Shown here: in pieces, positions 1-6,935 of the stretch
Layout: each line of letters begins with the position of its first letter
Position numbering within the stretch: position 1 is the first letter of the stretch
Origin: an uncultured bacterium
Lineage (GTDB): Bacteria; Bacillota; Clostridia; Christensenellales; Borkfalkiaceae
Direction of reading: 5' to 3'
Assembly (NCBI GenBank): GCA_934871445.1
Contig: CAKXBD010000024.1
Span: forward strand, 1-20,445
Length of the DNA: 20,445 bases
Program-made: the position numbers and the translations under genes
Notes under the pieces: model-generated
What the model was told of the DNA's origin: nothing
What the model saw: only the letters and a program-made list of their open reading frames with translations
Database searches by the model: none

Positions 1-1334
1 GTATGGCGGAATACTATTCCGCCGAACTTTCGCAAAAAATAAAACGCGGTATAGCCATATCCGCGTCGAAATGCAAATATTTTGGCGGGAGCGTTCCCCT
101 CGGTTACAAGGTGGACGAACAAAAGAATTTTATCGTCAACGAGGAAACCGCGCCACTTGTCAAAACTATATTTGAAATGTTTGTCGGCGGCAGAACGTAT
201 GCCGATATTATCCGCTTTCTGAACGAACGCGGCATAAAAACATCGCAGGGCGGCTTGTGGAACAAAAGCAGTTTTCACCGCATATTCAGCAACCGCCGTT
301 ATTTAGGAAAATATATCTATCACGGCGAAGAGATTGACGGCGGTATGCCGCAACTCATCGACGACGAACTTTTTGCCGAGGCGCAAAAGGTGTTAGCCAA
401 ATACGCCGCCGCACCGTCCCGCGGCAAAGCCAAAGTCGAATATTTGTTGTCGGATAAAATGATATGCGGGCATTGCGGCAACAAAATGACGGGCATAAGC
501 TCAACGAGCAAAAGCAAAAAGATACATCACTATTATAAATGTACGGGTAACAATAAGGGCATTTGCAAAAAGCGGACTGTCCGCAAACAGTTTATCGAAG
601 ATGAGGTCGTCGCCGCCATAGTGGGCGAACACGGCGTTTTGACCAACGAATTTATAGATATGGTAGCCGCTGAAACCTATTTGCTTATTCAGTCGGAGCA
701 GAACGACACCGAGATAAGACGGCTTGAAAATCTTGTCGCGGAAAACCAAAAGGCGATAAACAACTTAATGCAGGCGTTAATGCTCGGCAAGATTGCCGAC
801 ACCATTTTGGCGCAAATTGAAAAGTTAGAGAACGAAAACAAGGAACTGCAAGACACAATCGCCAACGAAAAGGCAATGCAGATAAATTACAGTTATGCCG
901 ATATTCGCAAATGGCTGTCGCATTTCCGAACGCTTGACTATTCCAAGACCAAGAACCGCAAAGACCTGATAGACACGTTCATTTATAAAGTGATACTGTA
1001 CGACGATAAAATGAAAGTGCTGTTCCACCTTAAAGGCGGGCAACAGGGTGAACTGCTCTTAAATCTGATATTCCCCGATTATCCCGACGGACACGGCGAC
1101 GGCGGCGAGAACGCCAAAAAAATGCCCGAAAATGAAAAAGAAACCGACAAAGCGGTTTCTAATTCTGACATAAACGCAGAGTGTGCGTATACGTCGCGTT
1201 TGGTGGAGGTGGTGAGAGTCGAACTCACGTCTTACTCGGCTGCCAAAAAACTTTCTACATACTTAGTTTATCTTTTTTTCTTAAAAACCGCAACGCGGAT
1301 AAACACGCTTTACGTTTCGCAGGAAGCTGAATAA
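1..1334 (+). CDS. Large serine recombinase, 5'-truncated by the window edge
   Basis: This is the C-terminal part of a large serine recombinase (site-specific integrase of a mobile element). The frame opens at the window edge; the first visible Met (position 3) lies in the typical EYYS-L-QKI-RG linker that follows the catalytic domain, so the catalytic serine is upstream and unseen. Residues about 25-110 from that Met form the recombinase DNA-binding domain (GSVPLGYKV, the FLNERGIKTSQGG segment, YLGKYIYHGEEI). Residues about 150-195 form a zinc ribbon (CGHCGNKM, then YYKC and ICKKR). A coiled-coil follows at about 230-290 (leucine/glutamate rich, ENENKELQD), then the C-terminal domain. From about position 1200 the frame reads the antisense strand of ssrA, so the last 45 or so residues (from LVEVVRVELTS) are encoded by the tmRNA gene. 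It converges with ssrA. The family call is firm; whether the tail is translated is inference. Confidence 0.93.
   Translation, partial: MAEYYSAELSQKIKRGIAISASKCKYFGGSVPLGYKVDEQKNFIVNEETAPLVKTIFEMFVGGRTYADIIRFLNERGIKTSQGGLWNKSSFHRIFSNRRYLGKYIYHGEEIDGGMPQLIDDELFAEAQKVLAKYAAAPSRGKAKVEYLLSDKMICGHCGNKMTGISSTSKSKKIHHYYKCTGNNKGICKKRTVRKQFIEDEVVAAIVGEHGVLTNEFIDMVAAETYLLIQSEQNDTEIRRLENLVAENQKAINNLMQALMLGKIADTILAQIEKLENENKELQDTIANEKAMQINYSYADIRKWLSHFRTLDYSKTKNRKDLIDTFIYKVILYDDKMKVLFHLKGGQQGELLLNLIFPDYPDGHGDGGENAKKMPENEKETDKAVSNSDINAECAYTSRLVEVVRVELTSYSAAKKLSTYLVYLFFLKTATRINTLYVSQEAE
1134..1160 (-). terminator. Rho-independent terminator of ssrA, inside the recombinase frame
   Basis: Read on the minus strand, GAAACCG, a 6-base loop and CGGTTTC are followed at once by TTTTTC. 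The 7-bp perfect stem plus U-tract lies about 40 bases past the tmRNA CCA end, where an ssrA terminator is expected. It lies within the recombinase reading frame, so it appears to belong to the element rather than to the host. Confidence 0.8.
1201..1250. other. Probable attachment-site junction at the 3' end of ssrA
   Basis: The recombinase gene abuts the 3' end of ssrA, and its frame continues through the T arm and acceptor strand of the tmRNA. Mobile elements commonly integrate at tRNA or tmRNA 3' ends and restore the gene end. The exact crossover cannot be placed here because the other end of the element is outside the window. The marked interval is the ssrA 3' portion most likely to hold it. 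Confidence 0.55.
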
Positions 1335-1440
1335 TCTCGGCAAACACTTCCCGATTCCTCCGAGATTTTTCCGTCTCTTTGACGCCGCACCCCCGACCGA
1401 CGGATAAATCGGGCGCGACGTTCGTTATAAAATAACGAGT

Positions 1441-1476
1441 TTACGCAGCAAGTGCGTAATTTGCATTGTTATCTGC
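1441..1476 (-). other. tmRNA tag-peptide reading frame
   Basis: On the minus strand the frame GCA GAT AAC AAT ... GCT GCG TAA encodes ADNNANYALAA followed by stop. The ALAA end is the standard degron recognised by ClpXP-type proteases. The resume codon is inferred to be the GCA at 1474-1476. Confidence 0.93.
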
Positions 1477-1614
1477 ATTTAAATTTAGGCGGAATGTTTT
1501 TTATGCGGGCACTCCGTCCGCAGTATGCTTATTCTTTCGCTCACCGGCAATCGAATCCGGTGCACCCCCGCGGGGAAGGAAACAAAAGATACCTTTTATT
1601 CCCTTGCCAATATT

Positions 1615-1643
1615 ATTATACACGTTTTTCCTTGAAATGTAAA
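1615..1643 (-). promoter_or_regulatory. ssrA promoter
   Basis: On the minus strand TTTACA (1638-1643), a 17-bp spacer and TATAAT (1615-1620) form a near-consensus SigA promoter. The predicted start lies about 40 nt before the mature tmRNA 5' end, which leaves a short leader for 5' processing. The -35 box starts only 6 bases past the plsY stop codon. Confidence 0.82.
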
Positions 1644-1649
1644 CACTTT

Positions 1650-2375
1650 TCAGGCTTTTTTCTTACGGTGAACCATCTTTTTGACGGAAGTATGATGTTC
1701 TTCTCCCGAAAGGAGACGCATAATATTCTTTCTATGAGCCACCCAAGTCAAAATATTGATTGCCAGAATCAGCATAAACAATATGATGACATAAGGATTA
1801 GACGGTTCTGAGCGATAGCGCAAAAAGAAGATGACACCCTGCCAAAGGCCAAACCCCGCGACACCGATTAAGGAGCCCATAGAACCCCATTCCGTCGCCA
1901 CGATATAAAAGGCGATCAGCCAAAATGCCGCAAAACCTATGAGCAAAAACCAAGGATTTTCGCAGCCGAGATTGATCCAAAAAAGTCCCAGCGTAGATGC
2001 GATCCCCTTTCCGCCCTTGAATTTCATAGTAGCGGGAAAAATATGTCCGATAATCACCCATACCCCGCAGAAATAGCGGGTAAAGTCGGAAACGAGAACG
2101 TTCGTCCCTGCAAAACAATATCTCCGATACACGAAATAACTGATCAGCGCAGGAATACCGCCCTTGAAAGCGTCACAAAAAAAGGTGATAATTCCCACTT
2201 TCAGCCCGAACTCGCGGGTCATGTTCATTGTACCGGGATTGCCGCTTCCGATTTTTGTAATATCCTTATGCTTGAACCGTGCAATCGTTTTTGCGAAATT
2301 GAAACAGCCGATAAAATAGCAGACGACGGCGATAATGACAAACTCATACCACCTTTCCGAAAAGGCCCACTCCAT
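1650..2375 (-). CDS. plsY: Acyl-phosphate:glycerol-3-phosphate acyltransferase PlsY
   Basis: PlsY transfers an acyl group from acyl-phosphate to glycerol-3-phosphate, giving lysophosphatidic acid, the first step of membrane phospholipid synthesis in most Gram-positives. It is an integral membrane protein. The family signature GSGNPGTMNMTR is at residues 43-54 and a second glycine motif, KFKGGKGIAST, lies near residue 120. Hydrophobic segments alternate through the 241 residues, which is slightly longer than the usual 190-220 and ends in a basic tail (HRKKKA). The ATG has an AAAGGAG site 8 bases upstream. It follows der by 12 bases, so the two are co-transcribed. The ssrA promoter begins just past its stop. 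Confidence 0.95.
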   Translation of the reverse strand: MEWAFSERWYEFVIIAVVCYFIGCFNFAKTIARFKHKDITKIGSGNPGTMNMTREFGLKVGIITFFCDAFKGGIPALISYFVYRRYCFAGTNVLVSDFTRYFCGVWVIIGHIFPATMKFKGGKGIASTLGLFWINLGCENPWFLLIGFAAFWLIAFYIVATEWGSMGSLIGVAGFGLWQGVIFFLRYRSEPSNPYVIILFMLILAINILTWVAHRKNIMRLLSGEEHHTSVKKMVHRKKKA

Positions 2376-2387
2376 AGCCGCTCTCCT

Positions 2388-3701
2388 TTAAGCTTCTTCC
2401 TTTTTTTCGCGCGGAATAATCTTTATCGGCGTTCCCGAAAAATCGTAAGCCGCGCGGATCGTGTTTTCGAGATATCTCTCATAAGAAAAATGCAGCAGTC
2501 CTTCGTCATTGACGAACAGAACAAAGGTCGGCGGACAGACGCCCACCTGAGAGGAAAAATATACCTTCATGCGGCGGCCGAGATAGGAAGGCGGCTCGTT
2601 GAGCCGCACGGCGTCGCCGATCAAATCATTGAGCGCCCCCGTGGGAATTCTGAATGTAGCATGCGCGTATACTTCCTCCGCCACCCGAAGAATTTTATCT
2701 ACCCGCTGCCCCGTCTTGGCAGAAATATACACGGACTTATAGTAATTCATAAATTTTAAGTCCTGCGCCAACTTTTCCTCAAATTTATTGACGGTATGCG
2801 TATCCTTCTCGATTAAGTCCCATTTATTCATGAGAATGACGGAGGGCTTTCCCTGCTCGTGCACATAGCCGATAATTTTTACGTCCTGCTCGGTCAATCC
2901 CTCCGAACTGTCCACCACCAAAAGACAGACGTCGCTGCGCCGCACGGCGTCGAAGGCGCGCATATTACTGTAATATTCCACGCTGTCGTCCACATTCTTT
3001 TTCTTGCGGATTCCCGCCGTATCGATGAGCGTATACTTCTTTCCGTCCCGCTCGAACAGCGTATCGATAGCGTCCCGCGTCGTCCCCGCCATAGGCGTGA
3101 CGATGCTGCGCTCCGCCCCCAAAAGTCTGTTCACCAAGCTGGATTTTCCCGCATTGGGCTTACCCACCACGGCAATTTTTAAGGACTCCACGGGTTCCGA
3201 AGTATTTTCGGGAAAAAGAGAAACCGCCTCATCGAGAACGTCCCCGATTCCCTGCGAATGTTCCGCGGAAACCGCAAACGGCTCTCCGAGTCCGAGAGAG
3301 TAAAATTCAAATATCTTATCGGGGGAATACTCATCGATTTTATTGACGACGAGAATCACGGGCTTTTTGCTGCGGCGGAGAATATCCGCCACATCGTAAT
3401 CGGAAGGCGTAAGCCCCTCCCGTCCGTCCGTGAGGAACAAAATGACGTCCGCCGTATCGATGGCGACGTCCGCCTGCTTTGCGATTTCCTTCCACATCAC
3501 GTCGTCCGATTTGAGCTCGATACCGCCCGTATCCACCATCGTGAAATGCTTGCCCCGCCATTCCCCGTCTGCATACAGCCTGTCGCGCGTGACACCCGGA
3601 CGGTTTTCCGTAATGGAAATTTTCCGTCCCGCCACCTTATTGAAAAATGTACTTTTTCCCACATTGGGCCGCCCCACAAGGGCAATCAGAGGGTTCGCCA
3701 T
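2388..3701 (-). CDS. der: Ribosome biogenesis GTPase Der (EngA)
   Basis: Der is an essential double-GTPase that acts in maturation of the 50S ribosomal subunit. Two G domains are visible in tandem. The first P-loop is GRPNVGKST (residues 10-18) with DTGG and NKID following. The second is GKPNAGKSS near residue 180 with DTAG and NKWD. A C-terminal KH-like domain (from about residue 350) ends in the basic KIIPREKKEEA. The length of 437 residues is normal. The start ATG has AAGGAG (3707-3712) 5 bases upstream. It has its own promoter and leads a der-plsY unit; this gene pair is also common in other Clostridia. Confidence 0.97.
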   Translation of the reverse strand: MANPLIALVGRPNVGKSTFFNKVAGRKISITENRPGVTRDRLYADGEWRGKHFTMVDTGGIELKSDDVMWKEIAKQADVAIDTADVILFLTDGREGLTPSDYDVADILRRSKKPVILVVNKIDEYSPDKIFEFYSLGLGEPFAVSAEHSQGIGDVLDEAVSLFPENTSEPVESLKIAVVGKPNAGKSSLVNRLLGAERSIVTPMAGTTRDAIDTLFERDGKKYTLIDTAGIRKKKNVDDSVEYYSNMRAFDAVRRSDVCLLVVDSSEGLTEQDVKIIGYVHEQGKPSVILMNKWDLIEKDTHTVNKFEEKLAQDLKFMNYYKSVYISAKTGQRVDKILRVAEEVYAHATFRIPTGALNDLIGDAVRLNEPPSYLGRRMKVYFSSQVGVCPPTFVLFVNDEGLLHFSYERYLENTIRAAYDFSGTPIKIIPREKKEEA

Positions 3702-3706
3702 AACTT

Positions 3707-3755
3707 CTCCTTTGTTTTACCAAATTATTATACCGTTTTTTGCGCCTTTTGTAAA
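3707..3755 (-). promoter_or_regulatory. der-plsY promoter and ribosome binding site
   Basis: On the minus strand TTTACA (3750-3755), 17 bp, then TATAAT (3727-3732), followed by AAGGAG (3707-3712) before the der ATG. The arrangement and both hexamers match those of the ssrA promoter. The -35 box touches the U-tract of the preceding terminator. Confidence 0.82.
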
Positions 3756-3792
3756 GAAAAAAAGCGGCAATTCCCGAAAGAATCCCGCTTTT
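3755..3792 (-). terminator. Terminator after the small membrane protein gene
   Basis: On the minus strand AAAAGCGG pairs with CCGCTTTT, with an inner GATTC/GAATT stem separated by one bulged G and a TTTCGG loop, followed by a run of T. It lies 20 bases past the stop of the small membrane protein gene and separates the lgt-pyrR side from der. Confidence 0.85.
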
Positions 3793-3811
3793 CCCTTGTT
3801 TTTTCGGATAC

Positions 3812-4120
3812 TCAAAACGCCTTTATGACGCCGAATACGCAGCCGAGCACATAAACCGCAAGCGCAATCCAAAAAATAATGCGCCAAGCAATCTTTTTGC
3901 CGCGCGTATAATCATAGGCGGGGATCCCGATCCCTACGAGCATGCACAGATTTGCAATTAAATCGAGAATAGATTGTACCTGACCCGAGAATAACTTTCC
4001 GAACAGGAACAGAAACGCCGCGACAACGAGCGCGAAATAGCTGCACGCACGGAGCAGCCAACCCTTTCCCGTCGTAGTCGTTCTTCTGGTCGTCGTAGTC
4101 GTCGTTTTCTTTGTTGCCAT
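3812..4120 (-). CDS. Small threonine-rich membrane protein, unknown function
   Basis: I do not recognise this 102-residue protein. The N-terminus (residues 1-20) is almost only Thr, Lys and Arg (ATKKTTTTTTRRTTTTGKG), encoded by ACG/ACT-type repeats. Three hydrophobic segments follow (about 22-45, 50-70, 79-100), so it is probably an integral membrane protein with a basic cytoplasmic N-terminus. The start is supported by AAGGAGG 9 bases upstream of ATG. It is followed by a strong terminator. The 147-base gap from pyrR holds an AT-rich hairpin and no clear promoter, so it may be either the last operon gene or separately transcribed. That it is a real gene rests on the strong ribosome binding site, hydrophobic pattern and terminator. 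Confidence 0.75.
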   Translation of the reverse strand: MATKKTTTTTTRRTTTTGKGWLLRACSYFALVVAAFLFLFGKLFSGQVQSILDLIANLCMLVGIGIPAYDYTRGKKIAWRIIFWIALAVYVLGCVFGVIKAF

Positions 4121-4154
4121 AGCTATGTACCTCCTTAAATTTTTATGTTATGAA

Positions 4155-4176
4155 CATTTTTCCGCTTTACGGGAAA
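4155..4176. other. Palindromic hairpin between pyrR and the small membrane protein gene
   Basis: TTTTTCC and GGAAAAA form a 7-bp stem around an 8-base loop, near-symmetric on both strands. It could act as a weak terminator or processing site. No U-tract beyond the stem is seen, so its role is uncertain. Confidence 0.35.
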
Positions 4177-4267
4177 AATAATCACCGAATTTATCTGTTA
4201 TCAGTCCGAAGTTCCCCGCGTTATTCCGAAAAGAAAACGCTGTCTTTTTCTTCCGACGTCGCCCGCA

Positions 4268-4798
4268 CTATTCCGAGAGGAATATGCCTTCTTCGCCGTC
4301 TGTTTCCATAAAGCGGACAAACACTTTTTCCTTTTTTGACGTTGGAATGTTTTTGCCGATAAAGTCCGCCCGAAACGGCAGTTCCCTGTGTCCTCTGTCC
4401 ACTACTTCGAGAAGCTGTATTTTTCTTGCTCTGCCCATCGTGCTGCAAAGGGTCATGACCGCCGAAATCGCCGCCCGCACCGTCCGTCCCGTGAACAGAA
4501 CGTCGTCGCACAGGACAAGCGTTTTTCCCTTTGTCTCGAAATCGATTCTCGTTCCCTTTACCACTGCGTCACAGCTCAAAATATCGTCGCGGTAGAGCGT
4601 GATGTCGAGAATCCCCATGGGCAGAGTGACGCCCTCCGATTCTGCGATATAACGGCGGATACGCTCGGCGACGATGACGCCGCGGGTACGGATTCCGATG
4701 AGAGCCACATTATCCAAGCCGTCGTTCTTCTCTTCAATTTCGTGAGAAAGTCTTTTCAAAGCGCGTTCCAATGCGGCGGCGTCCAAGATTTTTTTCAT
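4268..4798 (-). CDS. pyrR: Pyrimidine regulatory protein PyrR / uracil phosphoribosyltransferase
   Basis: PyrR senses UMP and UTP and, in characterised Bacillota, binds leader RNA of pyr genes to promote termination; many forms also make UMP from uracil and PRPP. The phosphoribosyltransferase signature VLCDDVLFTGRTVRAA spans residues about 96-110, with the family segment IGIRTRG at 34-40. The length of 176 residues is normal. Its ATG overlaps the rluD stop (ATGA), so translation is coupled. No pyrimidine biosynthesis gene lies next to it here, so its targets must be elsewhere. The lspA-rluD-pyrR order matches B. subtilis, which supports the call. Confidence 0.93.
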   Translation of the reverse strand: MKKILDAAALERALKRLSHEIEEKNDGLDNVALIGIRTRGVIVAERIRRYIAESEGVTLPMGILDITLYRDDILSCDAVVKGTRIDFETKGKTLVLCDDVLFTGRTVRAAISAVMTLCSTMGRARKIQLLEVVDRGHRELPFRADFIGKNIPTSKKEKVFVRFMETDGEEGIFLSE

Positions 4799-5724
4799 AT
4801 AGTTACTCCGTATTGCCTGCCCAGCTTATCGAGCAGACTTTGAAAATAATCGGGCAGAGGCGCGGTAAATTCCATGCGCTCGCCCGTCGTCGGGTGCGTC
4901 AAAATCAGTTTATAGGCGTGCAGAAGCTGTCCCTTCAAATCGAATTTCTGTCGATGAAAACCATAGAGCGGGTCACCCACGACGGGATGACCGATATATT
5001 TTGCATGTACGCGGATCTGATGCGTCCGCCCTGTCTGCAAGGTAAACCGACAAAGCGTATAATCCGAACCGTAGCGCGCAGTCACCTCATAGTCGGTAAT
5101 CGCCGTTTTTCCCCGTCCGTCAGGCAGAACCGCCATTTTGAGACGGTCGGAAGGACTCCTTCCTATATCGGTGACGATCCGCCCCGAATCCGTCTTGACG
5201 GAACCTTCAAGGAGCGCCAAATAAATGCGGTGACAGGTTTTTTCGGCAATCTGTTTGGCGAGGGAAACATGCGCCTTGTCATTTTTTGCGACGACCAAAA
5301 GTCCCGAAGTGTCCTTGTCTATTCTATGCACGATTCCCGGCCGCAATACCCCGCCGATTCCGCTTAACGAGTCGAGCGCATACAAGAGCGCGTTGACGAG
5401 CGTGCCCTCCGTATTTCCGTTGCCGATATGCACCGTCATGCCCTGCGGCTTATTGACGACGGCGAAATCAGCGTCCTGATAGAGAATATCCAAGGGAATA
5501 TTTTCCGGCTTTACCGAATATTCTTTGACCTCGGGAATTTCCACCGCCACTTCGTCGCCGGGGCGAATTTCCGCGCCCGCTTTCGCGATTTTCCCGTTTG
5601 ACGCAACTCTGCCTTCGTCAATCAGCTTTTTGATGCGGGAACGGGTGAACTCCTCCATACGCTCGCTCAAAAATACGTCGAGCCGTTTATAATTTTCCTC
5701 TGTGACAAAAAAACGTCTGTCCAT
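4795..5724 (-). CDS. rluD: 23S rRNA pseudouridine synthase, RluD/RluA family
   Basis: This enzyme isomerises uridine to pseudouridine in structured RNA, probably large-subunit rRNA. An S4 RNA-binding domain occupies residues about 12-60. The catalytic domain carries the motif HRIDKDTSG at 133-141, with D136 as the expected nucleophilic aspartate. Further family motifs are VVNKPQGMTVH (89-99) and RTHQIRVHAKYIGHPVVGDPLYG. The length of 309 residues is normal. It starts 2 bases past the lspA stop with only a weak purine-rich site, so coupling to lspA is likely. The exact target uridines (RluD versus YlyB type) cannot be told from sequence. Confidence 0.93.
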   Translation of the reverse strand: MDRRFFVTEENYKRLDVFLSERMEEFTRSRIKKLIDEGRVASNGKIAKAGAEIRPGDEVAVEIPEVKEYSVKPENIPLDILYQDADFAVVNKPQGMTVHIGNGNTEGTLVNALLYALDSLSGIGGVLRPGIVHRIDKDTSGLLVVAKNDKAHVSLAKQIAEKTCHRIYLALLEGSVKTDSGRIVTDIGRSPSDRLKMAVLPDGRGKTAITDYEVTARYGSDYTLCRFTLQTGRTHQIRVHAKYIGHPVVGDPLYGFHRQKFDLKGQLLHAYKLILTHPTTGERMEFTAPLPDYFQSLLDKLGRQYGVTI

Positions 5725-5726
5725 TT

Positions 5727-6368
5727 TCAGTCTTTTTCCGCGGCAAAGCTCTCGTCCGCCTGCATTTCTTCTTCGGCTTTTTTCATCGCCTTATATTTCC
5801 CTACGGGCAGCAGCGCGTCCTTGTCGAAGAACAGGAAAGAGAGCACCAGCATAATCGCGCCCGCCGTAATAAAGAAATCCGCAAAATTACAGACGGCAAA
5901 CCCAAAACGGCTGACGTCCACCATGTCCCGCACGCCGAGCGTGCCCGACGGCTCCCAAACCCTATAATAAACTCTGTCGATTAAATTCCCCACGCCGCCC
6001 GCGACGATAAACACGAAAGCGGTACGGATAAAGGAACGTTTTTTATCAACCTTGAAATAGAAAATCGTAATCGCGAGCATCATGACGGCAGTCGCCGCAA
6101 TGACCGCGATTTTGACCGCGGGAGAAGCATCGTCTCCCAAACCGTAGGAAATGCCGCGGTTATAGACGATACGAATTTCCAGCCACCCTTCCACGATGGG
6201 GATAGAATCGGAAGGTTTGAGATAAGCGGCGGCAGCCGCTTTGGTAATCTGGTCTATAAAAATCAAAACGGCGAACAGCAAAATTCCCCAAAGGCAGGAA
6301 TATTTCACCCCCGTCGATTTTTTCTCGCCTTGTCCGTGCATACTCTTTTTCTGAGCGGTATCTTTCAT
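5727..6368 (-). CDS. lspA: Prolipoprotein signal peptidase (signal peptidase II)
   Basis: LspA is a membrane aspartyl protease that removes the signal peptide from lipoproteins after Lgt has lipidated the cysteine. The two catalytic-aspartate motifs are present: GGVGNLIDR (D131) and CNFADFFITAG (D164). Four hydrophobic segments fit the family. I chose the ATG at 6366-6368 over the in-frame GTG two codons earlier because AAGGAG lies 6 bases upstream. At 213 residues it is longer than the usual 150-170, with a basic 20-residue N-terminal extension and an acidic C-terminal tail (EEEMQADESFAAEKD). It shares an operon with lgt, its pathway partner. Confidence 0.95.
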   Translation of the reverse strand: MKDTAQKKSMHGQGEKKSTGVKYSCLWGILLFAVLIFIDQITKAAAAAYLKPSDSIPIVEGWLEIRIVYNRGISYGLGDDASPAVKIAVIAATAVMMLAITIFYFKVDKKRSFIRTAFVFIVAGGVGNLIDRVYYRVWEPSGTLGVRDMVDVSRFGFAVCNFADFFITAGAIMLVLSFLFFDKDALLPVGKYKAMKKAEEEMQADESFAAEKD

Positions 6369-6383
6369 GCTCACTCCTTAATA

Positions 6384-6935
6384 TCAATCGTCCGAAAGTC
6401 CGAGCGTTTCCAGGACTTCCTTCAAGTCCCACTCCCCGTCCGCAGGCAGGGACGGTTCCTCGGAAAAAGTTAATTCCGTATGTATTTCCGAGGCTTCTTC
6501 CGAAGAAAGCCCCGAAGAAATTTCGTCGAGTATTTCCGACCGTTCCGCAGCATCTTCCTCGTTCGGGGACAAAAGAGCTTTTAAGCGCCTCTCAAACGCC
6601 TTAAAACGCGATCCGACTGCCTCGTCGGGATAAGATGCGCGAACGTCGTCCAAGAGCCTCTGAGCCTTTTCCGCGGCCTGTAAAGCCATGGCCCTTTGCG
6701 AAGCGAAATAGGCTTCCGTTTCTTCCTGCATTTCCTCGCGTTTTTCGCTCGCGGCGATCATCGCGTCGGAAATGTATTGCTTCTGCGCCCTTAGGACGGA
6801 AATTTCCGCCGAAAGGCGGCGGTTTTCCTCCTTCAACTCCGCCAAAGCGGCTTGTAAATCTTTCAGCCGTCCGTCGTATTCCTCCGAAAGTGCGGAAATT
6901 TCCCGCTCGTGGCGGCGCGCGGAATACAGCTTCAT
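6384..6935 (-). CDS. Coiled-coil protein, DivIVA-like position, unknown function
   Basis: No specific family is recognised. Residues 1-60 and 70-120 are strongly heptad-like (alternating Leu/Ala with Glu/Arg/Lys), so a long coiled coil is likely. The second half (about 125-183) is acidic and serine-rich and ends in WDLKEVLETLGLSDD, which may be a short binding motif. No signal peptide or membrane segment is seen. Its ATG overlaps the pncB stop (TAATG), with GGAGAAGGA upstream, and lspA follows by 15 bases. DivIVA, also a coiled-coil protein, sits close to lspA in many Bacillota, so a division or polarity role is possible, but the DivIVA N-terminal lipid-binding motif is not evident. An unrelated scaffold protein is equally possible. 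Confidence 0.75.
   Translation of the reverse strand: MKLYSARRHEREISALSEEYDGRLKDLQAALAELKEENRRLSAEISVLRAQKQYISDAMIAASEKREEMQEETEAYFASQRAMALQAAEKAQRLLDDVRASYPDEAVGSRFKAFERRLKALLSPNEEDAAERSEILDEISSGLSSEEASEIHTELTFSEEPSLPADGEWDLKEVLETLGLSDD

Larger units (their letters stand above)
1201..1569 (-). ncRNA. ssrA: Transfer-messenger RNA (tmRNA)
   Basis: The tmRNA rescues stalled ribosomes and tags incomplete proteins for proteolysis, working with SmpB. On the minus strand the 5' end GGGGGTG (from 1569) pairs over 7 bp with CACCTCC near the 3' end, followed by ACCA, so the CCA is encoded (1201-1203). The T arm is perfect: GTGAG, loop TTCGACT, CTCAC. The conserved GGATTCGA follows the 5' acceptor strand. 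An internal frame encodes the tag ADNNANYALAA with a TAA stop, which is decisive. The length of 369 nt fits a one-piece tmRNA. Its 3' half is antisense to the end of the recombinase frame. The promoter is at 1615-1643 and the terminator at 1134-1160. No alternative identity is plausible. Confidence 0.97.

Noticed and set aside
1..1334. Recombinase as a pseudogene or true truncated protein
   Set aside because: The missing catalytic domain is due to the window edge: the first Met lies in the usual linker after that domain and the frame is open to the edge.
1452..1811. Open frame on the plus strand antisense to ssrA and plsY
   Set aside because: Covered by the tmRNA and plsY on the other strand; no family signal.
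2043..3854. Several open frames antisense to der and plsY
   Set aside because: They follow from codon bias of real minus-strand genes. None has a recognisable domain.
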